A DNA stretch of 64,000 nt, taken from Mycobacterium yunnanensis (GTDB taxonomy: Bacteria; Actinomycetota; Actinomycetes; Mycobacteriales; Mycobacteriaceae). A program made the translations under genes and the position numbers. The stretch spans positions 1,352,312 through 1,416,311 of the forward strand of contig NZ_JACKVK010000008.1 in the NCBI RefSeq assembly GCF_025823185.1, given 5' to 3'. Of this stretch, positions 41,997 through 50,035 are shown piece after piece. The notes below the pieces were generated by a model that saw nothing but the letters and a program-made list of their open reading frames with translations, was not told the origin of the DNA and searched no databases. Numbering within the stretch: position 1 is the stretch's first letter; every line of letters starts with the position of its first letter.

Positions 41997-42971
41997 TCAC
42001 CGCCGAAGCGTGACCACCACCTTGCCCCGAGCGGTGCGGTCCTCAAGCGACGCGATGGCCTCGGCGGCGCGCTCCAGCGGATACACCACGGGTTCGGGTG
42101 CCGTCACGGCGCCGGAGGCCAGCAGCGGCTCCAATTCGGCCCACTGCTCGGCGAGGTAACCGGGGTGGGTGGCAGCCCAGGCGCCCCATCCGACCCCGAC
42201 GGCGTCGACGTTGTTGAGCAGCAGGCGGTTCACCTTCACCGTCGGAATGTCACCGCCGGTGAAGCCGATCACCAGCAGTCGTCCACCGGCCGCCAGAGAC
42301 CGAAGCGAATCGGTGAAGCGGTCGCCGCCGACGGGGTCGACGACGACGTCGACGCCACGGCCGTCGGTGAGTTCCTTGACCGCGTCCTTGAAACCGTCGG
42401 CGAGCACGACGTCGGTGGCGCCCGCCGCGCGCGCGACGTCGGCCTTGTCGGCGGTGCTGACGACGGCAATCGTGCGCGACGCACCCCACGCCGAGGCCAG
42501 CCGCAGCGTCGAGGTGCCGATGCCGCCCGCGGCGCCGTGCACCAGCACCGACTCACCGGGCACCAGCCGACCGCGGGTGCGCAGCGCACAGTGCACCGTC
42601 AGATCGTTGAAGAGCAGTCCGGCGCCCGCCTCGAACGACACCGCGTCGGGGAGCTTGAAGACCTGATCTGCCGGCACCGCAACGACTTCCGCCATCGCGC
42701 CGGTGAGCATCGTCAGCGCGGCCACGCGATCGCCCGCGGTGACGTGGGCTCCCGCGGGTGCGCTGCGCACGACTCCGGCGAGTTCGGCACCCGGCACGTA
42801 GGGCAATTCGGGGCGGTGCTGGTAGAGCCCGCGGGTCTGCAGGGCGTCGGGAAACGCGACGCCCGCGGCGTACACGTCGACGAGGACGCCGTCGCCGGCG
42901 TCGGGTTCGTCGAGTTCGACCAGTTCTGCAGCGTGGGGTCCGTCGAGCCGCGGGATCTGAATGGCGCGCAT
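41997..42971 (-). CDS. NADPH:quinone oxidoreductase-like MDR protein
   Basis: A 324-residue zinc-free medium-chain dehydrogenase. The N-terminal G-D-G-V-L-V-D-V-Y-A-A-G-V-A-F-P-D strand, P-G-A-E-L-A-G-V-V and the nucleotide motif H-G-A-A-G-G-I-G-T are those of quinone reductase-like enzymes. No zinc-binding Cys is seen. I start at the second ATG (M-R-A-I-Q) because a TTAAAT -10 lies seven bases upstream, giving a leaderless message; the first ATG is three codons earlier. Divergent from the zinc alcohol dehydrogenase with only 22 bp between the starts. Confidence 0.9.
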   Translation of the reverse strand: MRAIQIPRLDGPHAAELVELDEPDAGDGVLVDVYAAGVAFPDALQTRGLYQHRPELPYVPGAELAGVVRSAPAGAHVTAGDRVAALTMLTGAMAEVVAVPADQVFKLPDAVSFEAGAGLLFNDLTVHCALRTRGRLVPGESVLVHGAAGGIGTSTLRLASAWGASRTIAVVSTADKADVARAAGATDVVLADGFKDAVKELTDGRGVDVVVDPVGGDRFTDSLRSLAAGGRLLVIGFTGGDIPTVKVNRLLLNNVDAVGVGWGAWAATHPGYLAEQWAELEPLLASGAVTAPEPVVYPLERAAEAIASLEDRTARGKVVVTLRR

Positions 42972-42978
42972 CGTCACC

Positions 42979-42987
42979 ATTTAACAT
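42979..42987. promoter_or_regulatory. Overlapping divergent -10 elements
   Basis: On the plus strand TAACAT (42982-42987) ends six bases before the GTG of the alcohol dehydrogenase. On the minus strand TTAAAT (42984-42979) ends seven bases before the ATG of the quinone reductase. The two -10 elements overlap by three bases, so both genes may be leaderless and mutually exclusive at initiation. Judged from position and the TANNNT pattern only. Confidence 0.45.
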
Positions 42988-42993
42988 CGCCCG

Positions 42994-44091
42994 GTGACGA
43001 ACGCACGAGCGGCGGTACTGCTCACCGAGGATTCCCAACCCCAGCTGGTCGACGTCGAGGTCCGGGCTCCGGTCACCGACGAGGTGCTGGTGCGCGTCGA
43101 CGCCGTCGGCATCTGTCACACCGACGTCAGCGTCGCCGCACGGTGGCCCGCGCGCAAGCTGCCGATGGTCTTCGGGCACGAGGGCGTGGGCACCGTCGTC
43201 GAGGCGGGGCCGTCGGCCCGCGTCGAGCCGGGGCGTCAGGTGGTTCTCACCTTCGCCAGCTGCGGTCGGTGCCCGAGTTGTGCCGCCGCCAGACCCGCCT
43301 ACTGCGATCACTCGACGACGCTGAACCTGCGGGGCGACCGAGCCGACGACTCGAGTGCGCTACGACTCGGAGGCATCCCGGTGCGGGGCGGCTTCTTCGG
43401 GCAGTCGAGCTTCGCCACGCACCTCCTGGCCGGGCCGTCCAACACCGTCGCCCTCGACGACCCGCTCGACCCGGCGCTGGCAGCACCGCTGGCCTGCAGC
43501 GTGCAGACCGGTGTCGGCACGATCCTCAACGCCGTCGCCGCCGGGCCCGACGACACGGTCGTCGTGTTCGGCGCCGGCGGTGTGGGCCTCTCCGCGGTCA
43601 TGGGCGCCCGCATCGCCGGTTGCCGCGCCGTCGTCGCAGTCGACCCCAACCCGGAACGCCGAACTGTCGCAACCGAACTGGGTGCCACGGCGGTGCTCGA
43701 TCCGACCGAGGGCGACGTCACGTCGCACCTCGTCGACCTCACCGGCGGCGGACCCACCGTGGCCGTCGACACCACCGCCCTACCCGCGGTCATCGCCACC
43801 GCGCTGGGCGCGTTGCGTACCTGCGGCACACTGGCGCTCGTCGGCCTCGGTGCCTTGACCGCCGAGCTGCCGGTGGGGCTCATCATGGCCAAGGGACTGC
43901 GGATCCGCGGCGTCGTCGAGGGCGACAGTGACCCGCACGTGTTCATCCCGCGCCTTGCCGAACTCACCCGCCGAGGTGAGTTGCCCCTGGAGAAGCTGGT
44001 GACGCGGTTCGACTTCGAGCACTTTGGCGACGCCTGGGCGGCTGCAGTCGCGGGCACGGCGATCAAACCGGTGCTCACCATGCCGCGCTGA
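42994..44091 (+). CDS. Zinc-dependent alcohol dehydrogenase
   Basis: A 365-residue MDR enzyme. Catalytic zinc ligands are in G-I-C-H-T-D and G-H-E-G-V-G; the structural zinc site is C-G-R-C-P-S-C-A-A-A-R-P-A-Y-C (about residues 90-104); the NAD(H) motif is G-A-G-G-V-G-L-S. The lobe order and A-C-S-V-Q-T-G-V-G-T match class III-like or aryl-alcohol dehydrogenases. GTG start, probably leaderless. Divergent partner of the quinone-reductase-like gene. Substrate unknown. Confidence 0.92.
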   Translation: MTNARAAVLLTEDSQPQLVDVEVRAPVTDEVLVRVDAVGICHTDVSVAARWPARKLPMVFGHEGVGTVVEAGPSARVEPGRQVVLTFASCGRCPSCAAARPAYCDHSTTLNLRGDRADDSSALRLGGIPVRGGFFGQSSFATHLLAGPSNTVALDDPLDPALAAPLACSVQTGVGTILNAVAAGPDDTVVVFGAGGVGLSAVMGARIAGCRAVVAVDPNPERRTVATELGATAVLDPTEGDVTSHLVDLTGGGPTVAVDTTALPAVIATALGALRTCGTLALVGLGALTAELPVGLIMAKGLRIRGVVEGDSDPHVFIPRLAELTRRGELPLEKLVTRFDFEHFGDAWAAAVAGTAIKPVLTMPR

Positions 44092-44151
44092 CGTGGCATC
44101 GCTACACTTCGAGCCGCCGTCGGCAAAGGTGCCGCGGAGATCGGAGCGCAC

Positions 44152-45111
44152 GTGAAGACGAGCTCGAGGCGACTGGCGATACTCGACCAGATGCCGCCTG
44201 GCCAGGTCGTGGAGGTCCACTCGGCGGACGGCACCAGGATTCACACCGAGGTCTTCGGCCCACGGGACGGTCGTCCCATCGTCTTGGCGCATGGCATCAC
44301 GTGTGCGATTCGGGTGTGGGCCAACCAGATCGTCGACCTCAGCGCGGACTACAAGGTCATCGCCTACGACCACCGCGGCCACGGCCGCAGCGATGTGCCG
44401 CCGCTGCGTGGACGCCGTAGCAACTACGGCCTCGACTTCCTCGCCGCCGACCTCGACGCCGTGTTGGCCGCCACCCTGGCCCCCGGTGAGCGCGCGGTGA
44501 TCGCCGGGCATTCGATGGGGGGCATCGCCATCTCGTCGTGGTCGCGGCGCTACCCGCACCGGGTGCGGCAGTGCGCCGACGCCGTCGCGCTGATCAACAC
44601 GTCCACCGGCGATTTGCTACGCAACGTCGACTTCCTGCCCGTCGCACCGGCTTTCGCGGGTGGTCGGGTACGTGCGGCCGGGCTGCTGCTCAAGAGGCTG
44701 GGCGCCACGCCGCTACTGCCCGGCACGATCGCGCAGAACCGCCGGTTCGTCGCCGCCCTCGCGGTGGGCCGTGACGCCGATCCGGCGATCGCGGACTTCG
44801 TCTTCGAGCTGTTCGCCCAGACGCCGCCCGCCGGCCGCGGCGGCTGGGCCCGCGTGCTCGTCGACTCCGTCGGTTCCCGGCACCTCTCGCTGCAGAGCCT
44901 GACCGTCCCCACCCTCGTCATCGGCAGTAAGGGCGACCGCCTTCTGCCCATCGGATCCTCGCGCCGCATCGCTGCCGACGCTCCCAACCTCGCGTCGATC
45001 GTGGAGCTCGACGGCGGTCACTGCGGCCCCCTGGAACAGCCCGACGAGGTCAACCGCCTGCTACGTCACCTGCTCGAGTCGACTACGCAGGAGCGCCGCA
45101 TCAGCTCCTAG
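44152..45111 (+). CDS. hpx: Alpha/beta hydrolase, haloperoxidase-like (Hpx type)
   Basis: A 319-residue alpha/beta hydrolase. The oxyanion motif is L-A-H-G-I-T, the nucleophile elbow A-G-H-S-M-G-G, and the C-terminal His is in [11 protein letters not shown]. It lies next to an aofH-like gene, as hpx (Rv3171c) does in M. tuberculosis; the name rests on that synteny. A TACACT -10 at 44103-44108 and CGGAGA precede the GTG start. Its end overlaps the convergent monoamine oxidase gene by 11 bases. Hydrolase activity is more likely than true halogenation. Confidence 0.87.
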   Translation: MKTSSRRLAILDQMPPGQVVEVHSADGTRIHTEVFGPRDGRPIVLAHGITCAIRVWANQIVDLSADYKVIAYDHRGHGRSDVPPLRGRRSNYGLDFLAADLDAVLAATLAPGERAVIAGHSMGGIAISSWSRRYPHRVRQCADAVALINTSTGDLLRNVDFLPVAPAFAGGRVRAAGLLLKRLGATPLLPGTIAQNRRFVAALAVGRDADPAIADFVFELFAQTPPAGRGGWARVLVDSVGSRHLSLQSLTVPTLVIGSKGDRLLPIGSSRRIAADAPNLASIVELDGGHCGPLEQPDEVNRLLRHLLESTTQERRISS

Positions 45112-46465
45112 CGAGATGCGCGGCGACCTCGGTCGCAGCCCGCGCGCCCGATCGCACCGCCCCGTCGAGGAAGCCCGTCCACCGGTCGGCGGTCTCGGTG
45201 CCCGCCCAAAAGATCGAGCCGACCGGCTCGCGCAATCGGTGTCCGTACGTCGTCCACGACCCGGGCGGCACGGCGGCGGTCGGACCGCCGGGTGCGAACG
45301 GCTCGGCGCTCCATCGGTGGTCGGTGTAGTCGACCGGATGCCTCGCCTGCTCGCCGAACAGGTCGACGAAGCACTGCAACGCCCTGGCGCGGCGCGCGTC
45401 GGGCTCCAGCGGGTCGAAGGTGCGAGCGTCGGCGAAGCCGAGCAGGATCCCCGGTCCTTGCCCGGACGGTGAGTCACCGGGGCTGACGTCGAAGGTGATG
45501 AACACCGGGCCGTCGTCGGACAGGGCCTCACCCGACTGGCCTGCGGTGCGCCAGAACGGCGTCTCATAGGCGGCGTACGCCTTGCTGAGGTTGCCCATCG
45601 GCCAGTGCGTGGCCAACTCGGCGCCGTCCGGGGGAAGGGGCGGGTCGAACGTGATGCCGGCGCGGTGTGCCGGGGGTATCGCGACGACGACGGCGCGCGC
45701 CGACACCGCTTCGGTGGAGGTGTGCACGGTGACACCGGACGTGGTGTGTTCGATGCGCTCGACCACGCTGCCGAGGCTCACGCGGTCGTCCAGTTCCTCG
45801 GCCATGCGAATGGCGATCTGCTGGGTGCCCCCTGGGAAGCGGTCCTGCTGTGCGCCACCCTCGACGTCGAGCATCGGCCCGATGCCGCCGGCCGCCTTGA
45901 TGTAGTGCACGGCATGCAACATCGACACCTCGTCGAGCTCGCACCCCCACGTCACCCGCGACATGATCGCCATCAGGTCCCTGGTGCTCTTGCCCGCGTG
46001 CATCGATCGCAGCCACCGTTCGACGGTGAGGTCGTCGAGCCGGTAGGCCGTCGGGGCCGTCCACGGCGCACCACGTGGCACCTGCTTGCCGAGCCGCTCG
46101 AAGCGCCACTGGATGCGTGAGACGTCGAGGAGTTCGAGGATCGACAGCCTGGGAATGGTGCTGCGGTAGGACCGGACACGACCGCGCCAGCGGATGAGGT
46201 TCTTGCCGGCGCCGTAGGTGGGCGTCGTCGCGCAGCCCAGTTCGGCGGCCAGCTCGAGCACCGCGGTCTGCGTCGGCCCGACGAATGTGGCGCCCAAGTC
46301 GACGGGAACGCCGGCGACTGTCGTGGTGTGCGAGCGCCCGCCGACGCGGTCCCGACCCTCCAGCACCCGTACCCGGTGACCCGCGGCGGTGAGGCGGCGG
46401 GCCGCGATAAGTCCGGCGAACCCGGCACCCACGACGACGACGTCGAGACCTGGTGATGTGCTCAC
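45101..46465 (-). CDS. aofH: Flavin-containing monoamine oxidase
   Basis: A 454-residue FAD-dependent amine oxidase. The dinucleotide motif V-V-G-A-G-F-A-G-L and the second motif R-V-G-G-R-S-H are N-terminal; the C-terminal FAD closure is [17 protein letters not shown]. The aromatic-cage and substrate residues fit the MAO/putrescine oxidase family. No Cys is seen at the position of the covalent flavin link of human MAO, so FAD is probably noncovalent. Corresponds by neighbours to Rv3170. It oxidises amines to aldehydes with hydrogen peroxide. Confidence 0.9.
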   Translation of the reverse strand: MSTSPGLDVVVVGAGFAGLIAARRLTAAGHRVRVLEGRDRVGGRSHTTTVAGVPVDLGATFVGPTQTAVLELAAELGCATTPTYGAGKNLIRWRGRVRSYRSTIPRLSILELLDVSRIQWRFERLGKQVPRGAPWTAPTAYRLDDLTVERWLRSMHAGKSTRDLMAIMSRVTWGCELDEVSMLHAVHYIKAAGGIGPMLDVEGGAQQDRFPGGTQQIAIRMAEELDDRVSLGSVVERIEHTTSGVTVHTSTEAVSARAVVVAIPPAHRAGITFDPPLPPDGAELATHWPMGNLSKAYAAYETPFWRTAGQSGEALSDDGPVFITFDVSPGDSPSGQGPGILLGFADARTFDPLEPDARRARALQCFVDLFGEQARHPVDYTDHRWSAEPFAPGGPTAAVPPGSWTTYGHRLREPVGSIFWAGTETADRWTGFLDGAVRSGARAATEVAAHLARS

Positions 46466-46575
46466 GTGCCCAGACTCTCACGGTGACGGCGCCGTAAACC
46501 CGGATCGCCGACGCTCGTCGCGACCGACGCCCTATCGTGGGGGGCTGGTACGGCGCAGGACCAAGGAGGCTCTCG

Positions 46576-48087
46576 ATGGACGACCAGGCGGAATACTCGG
46601 ACGTGCTGATCATCGGCGCAGGCATCTCGGGGCTGGGCGCCGCGTATCGGATCCACGAGCGCAATCCCCATCTCGAGTACACGATTCTCGAGCGGCGCGA
46701 GCGCATCGGGGGCACGTGGGACCTGTTCCGGTACCCGGGCATCCGCTCCGACAGCGACATCTTCACCCTCAGCCTGCCCTTCGAACCGTGGACGAGGCCG
46801 GAGAACGTGGCCGACGGCGGTGACATCCGGGACTACCTCACCGACGCCGCCCGCCATCACGGCATGGACCGCCACATCCGGTTCGGCACCCACGTCACGT
46901 CGGCGGAATGGGATTCCGGCACAGACACCTGGACGCTGCGCACGCAGACATCCGACGGTTCGGCCAAGCTGTACCGCGGGCGCTTCGTGTTCTTCGGCAC
47001 CGGCTACTACGACTACGACCAGCCCTACCGACCCGAGATTCCTGGTCTGGAGGACTTCGGGGGCGAGGTGGTCCATCCGCAGTTCTGGCCGGAGTCGCTG
47101 GATCACGCAGGCAAGCGCGTCGTCGTGATCGGCAGCGGGGCGACGGCCATCAGCCTGGTCCCAGCGCTGGCCAAGACCGCCGCCCACGTCACGATGTTGC
47201 AGCGCTCGCCGACCTACATGATGTCGATGGCGCGAGTCGACCCGATGGTGCAGGCGATCCGAAAGGTGTTGCCGCGCAGACTGGCTCACAACGTGGTGCG
47301 GGCCCGCAACGCCGCCTTCTCGGTGCTGTCGTACTTCATGTTCCGCAAGGCGCCCAAGTTCGGCCGGTGGCTGGTGCGCAACCGCACCATCGCCGCGCTG
47401 CCCAAGGGCTACGACGTCGACGTGCACTTCAAGCCGCGCTACGACCCGTGGGACCAGCGGATGTGCCTGGTGTTGGACCACGACCTGTTCGACCTCATCG
47501 GCGACGGCCGTGCCGAGGTGGTCACCGACCACGTGGACCACGTCGACGCCACCGGCATCGTGCTGCGGTCCGGCACGCGTCTGGACGCCGACCTGATCGT
47601 GACCGCAACCGGGCTTCAGCTGCAGGCCCTTGGCGGGGTCACACTCGCGGTCGACGGGGAGGAGATCGCGCCGACCGACCGATTCGTCTACAAGGAGTAC
47701 CTGCTCGAGGACGTGCCCAACATGGCCTGGTGCATCGGGTACACCAACGCGTCGTGGACGTTGCGAGCCGACATGACCGCCCGGGCCGTCGCGAAGTTGT
47801 TGGCGTACATGAACTCTCGGGGATACACGCATGCCTACCCGCACCTGGGTGCGGTTCCGATGCAGGAGAAGCCGACGTTCGACCTCGAGGCCGGCTACGT
47901 CAAGCGCGCCCCGCACGCGTTGCCCAAGTCAGGTGTGCGCCGGCCGTGGAACGTGCGGCACAACTACGTGCTGGACCTCGTCGACCACAGATTCGACCGC
48001 ATCGAAGAGTCCATGGTGTTCGGGCGCGCGCCCGCGCAGTCCGCGCCGAAGCCCCCGCGGAATGAAATCGCGGGTGCGCCTCGTTGA
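46576..48087 (+). CDS. Baeyer-Villiger flavin monooxygenase, EthA/MymA-like
   Basis: A 503-residue FAD/NADPH monooxygenase. The FAD motif is I-G-A-G-I-S-G-L-G, the N-terminal hallmark G-G-T-W-D-L-F-R-Y-P-G-I-R-S-D-S is shared with EthA, the BVMO fingerprint is F-G-G-E-V-V-H-P-Q-F-W-P, and the NADPH motif is I-G-S-G-A-T-A. It inserts oxygen into ketones and can activate thioamide prodrugs in the EthA group. AAGGAGG supports the ATG. No EthR-like TetR is adjacent, so this is probably a paralogue of ethA rather than ethA itself. Confidence 0.92.
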   Translation: MDDQAEYSDVLIIGAGISGLGAAYRIHERNPHLEYTILERRERIGGTWDLFRYPGIRSDSDIFTLSLPFEPWTRPENVADGGDIRDYLTDAARHHGMDRHIRFGTHVTSAEWDSGTDTWTLRTQTSDGSAKLYRGRFVFFGTGYYDYDQPYRPEIPGLEDFGGEVVHPQFWPESLDHAGKRVVVIGSGATAISLVPALAKTAAHVTMLQRSPTYMMSMARVDPMVQAIRKVLPRRLAHNVVRARNAAFSVLSYFMFRKAPKFGRWLVRNRTIAALPKGYDVDVHFKPRYDPWDQRMCLVLDHDLFDLIGDGRAEVVTDHVDHVDATGIVLRSGTRLDADLIVTATGLQLQALGGVTLAVDGEEIAPTDRFVYKEYLLEDVPNMAWCIGYTNASWTLRADMTARAVAKLLAYMNSRGYTHAYPHLGAVPMQEKPTFDLEAGYVKRAPHALPKSGVRRPWNVRHNYVLDLVDHRFDRIEESMVFGRAPAQSAPKPPRNEIAGAPR

Positions 48088-48094
48088 CACCAGC

Positions 48095-48262
48095 ATGAAG
48101 AAGTTCAGCATCGCCAGCATCGTCGCCTCCGGTTTCGCCGCAGCCCTGTTCGGGCTCGCCGCGCCCGCGAGCGCCGACATCGATCATCACCAGTGGATCA
48201 ACGACATTCAGCAGCGCGCCACCGTGGGTTCGGTCACGTCGACCGTCGGCAACGGCCGCTGA
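48095..48262 (+). CDS. Small secreted protein
   Basis: A 55-residue precursor. The signal peptide M-K-K-F-S-I-A-S-I-V-A-S-G-F-A-A-A-L is followed by a cleavage motif A-S-A-D, leaving a mature peptide of about 27 residues (D-I-D-H-H-Q-W-I ... G-N-G-R). The signal sequence is that of a family of small exported mycobacterial proteins. An in-frame ATG 11 codons upstream overlaps the end of the monooxygenase gene and is less suitable. A strong terminator follows 15 bp after the stop. Function unknown. Confidence 0.72.
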   Translation: MKKFSIASIVASGFAAALFGLAAPASADIDHHQWINDIQQRATVGSVTSTVGNGR

Positions 48263-48276
48263 CACTCCGCTAGACA

Positions 48277-48311
48277 ACGAAGGGGCACCCGCGATCCGGG
48301 TGCCCCTTCGT
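48277..48311. terminator. Bidirectional hairpin terminator
   Basis: A perfect 15-bp stem (48277-48291 with 48297-48311) closes a five-base loop CGATC. It sits between two convergent genes and its right end touches the stop codon of the beta-lactamase-fold gene. There is no long T run on the plus strand, as is common in mycobacterial terminators. Confidence 0.85.
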
Positions 48312-49444
48312 CATGCGGCGAGTGCGTCGTAGACGAGTTCGACGTAGCGGCGCGTGCGGTCGGAGCCGACCAGGTCGGGCGCCATGCGATTCATGGTGTA
48401 CGCGATGGTCAGACGGCGGTGTAGGTCCATCACGACCAGCGAGCCACCCCATCCGCCCCAGAAGCAGGTGCGTTCGGTCTTGAGGTAGGGCAGGAAGTCC
48501 GCGGTGGGCAGCGCAAGACCCAGCCCCCAGGTCACCAGTGACCCCAGCACGAGATCGGGTCCCGAGGCGTGGACGTCGAAGATGCGCTCGACTGTCTGCG
48601 GTTCGAGCAACCGGACGCCGTTGGCCCTGCCCCGCAACGAGATCGACGACAGTGCCCGCACCAGGCCGCGCGCGTTGGCGTGCCCGTTGCACGCGCCCAC
48701 CTCGGCGCGTCGCCAGGCCGTGGTGTTGGCGGGCTCGGCCGACGCCGGGGGAGCGGCGAACACCTTGCGCATGGGACTGTCCTGCGGCAGCGGCGGGAAC
48801 GCCGGCGGCGGGGTCGTGATCAAGGGGGCCACTCGGGCGTCGTCCTCGGCCCTGGCGCCGATCTGGACGTCGGCGTTCAGCGGTTCGGCGATCTGGCGAC
48901 GGATGAAGTCGGTCAGGCTCGTTCCGGTGATGCGGCGGACGATCTCTCCCACCAGATGTCCGTAGTTCTGAGCGTGATAGCCCGCCTGGTTGCCGGGTGT
49001 CCACCAGGGGGCTTGGCGCGCAAGGCGTTCGACCGCGGCGTCGCGGTCGTACATCTCCTCCTGGGTGAAGGGTTCGTCCCAGCCGGCGACACCGGAGGTG
49101 TGCGACAGGACGTGGCGCACCAAGACCCCCTGCTTGCCGTTGGCGGCGAACTCCGGCCAGTAGCGGGCCACGGGTGCGTCGAGGTCGAGCAATCCCCGGT
49201 CGACGAGGATCAGCGCCGCCAGGACGCACAACGCCTTGGTGCAGGACCACACGTTGACGATGGTGTCCTGTGACCACTCGACGGTCTTGGTGGCGTCGGT
49301 GTGCCCGCCCCAGACGTCGAGCACGCTGACGCCGTCGACGTCGACCGCCAAAGCGGCGCCCACTTCGTCACCGTTGACCAGCTCGTCGTCGAGGGCCTTG
49401 ACCAGGTCGGCGAATCGCGGGTCGTAACTGCCGTGGACCGTCAT
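48311..49444 (-). CDS. Serine beta-lactamase-fold esterase
   Basis: A 377-residue member of the beta-lactamase/EstB-like family. The S-x-x-K motif is S-C-T-K (about residues 66-69) and the Y-x-N equivalent is Y-H-A-Q-N-Y-G. It has no signal peptide, and a W-G-G-W-G-G-S segment stands for the K-T-G box, which suits an intracellular esterase or LACTB-like hydrolase rather than an antibiotic-resistance enzyme. AAAGGAACG precedes the ATG. A longer frame upstream overlaps the divergent regulator remnant. Confidence 0.9.
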   Translation of the reverse strand: MTVHGSYDPRFADLVKALDDELVNGDEVGAALAVDVDGVSVLDVWGGHTDATKTVEWSQDTIVNVWSCTKALCVLAALILVDRGLLDLDAPVARYWPEFAANGKQGVLVRHVLSHTSGVAGWDEPFTQEEMYDRDAAVERLARQAPWWTPGNQAGYHAQNYGHLVGEIVRRITGTSLTDFIRRQIAEPLNADVQIGARAEDDARVAPLITTPPPAFPPLPQDSPMRKVFAAPPASAEPANTTAWRRAEVGACNGHANARGLVRALSSISLRGRANGVRLLEPQTVERIFDVHASGPDLVLGSLVTWGLGLALPTADFLPYLKTERTCFWGGWGGSLVVMDLHRRLTIAYTMNRMAPDLVGSDRTRRYVELVYDALAA

Positions 49445-49546
49445 GTCTCGTTCCTTTCGTGATGCTCTCAAGTTGGTCAACGCCTGCGAGTTGCGGACGC
49501 TTACGCCCTCGGCCAGACGACGCAGCAGATCGGGCACGTCGTCCAT

Positions 49547-50029
49547 GTGGGTGATCGCCTCGATGAACACCAGCCGGTCCGTGCAGCGGTGCTTCACGCG
49601 CACTGCCTCGACGTCGCGATCGGTGTCGGGCTTTGGCGCATGGGTCTGCCGGGTGCGGCCGCCAGCGCGACCGACGCCGAGGAGTCACTGGCCTACGGGC
49701 GGTGGCGGGGCGGTGATCGCGTGGTGCGGTTCGAACGCGACTGGCTGTCGATCACGCTGTTCCAGCGCGAAGCCCGGCTCGAGCCACTGTTGCGGCCCGA
49801 ACGAGGTGCCTCCAGCTTGCACGGCGACGCCGCCGTGGCCGTCGGCGGCTTGCTCGACAACGGGTTCTCGTTCAGTGCCACCGGTCGAGCTCTTCACCTG
49901 CACCCCAACACCGTTCGCCATCGCGTCGAGCGGTGGCAGCAGTTGACCGGATGGGACGTCAGGACCCGACAAGGTTTGCTGCGCAGCATCGCCGCCCTCG
50001 GGCTGAATCGCCAACACGACGGCTCATAG
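49547..50029 (+). pseudogene. Truncated PucR-like regulator (C-terminal part)
   Basis: The 160-residue frame from this GTG ends with the PucR C-terminal helix-turn-helix (L-L-D-N-G-F-S-F-S-A-T-G-R-A-L-H-L-H-P-N-T-V-R, with N-T-V-R-H-R-V-E-R). Coding-like sequence (L-R-V-A-D-A-Y-A-L-G) continues in frame upstream to about 49470, but there is no start codon there and no N-terminal sensory domain, so it is the tail of a regulator normally 350-500 residues long. The GTG may permit a short product. Divergent from the esterase gene. Confidence 0.6.
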
Positions 50030-50035
50030 CGTCAC

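Noticed and set aside
41739..43931. 730-residue open frame spanning three opposite or shifted genes
   Set aside because: It crosses a lipoprotein, a quinone reductase and an alcohol dehydrogenase that all have intact motifs in their own frames.
46576..48087. Assignment as ethA itself
   Set aside because: Motifs fit the EthA/MymA group, but no divergent EthR-type TetR is adjacent; left as EthA-like.
48311..49603. Longer N-terminus for the beta-lactamase-fold gene
   Set aside because: The extra 53 residues overlap a coding-like regulator remnant on the other strand and lack family similarity; the ATG at 49444 has a good ribosome site.
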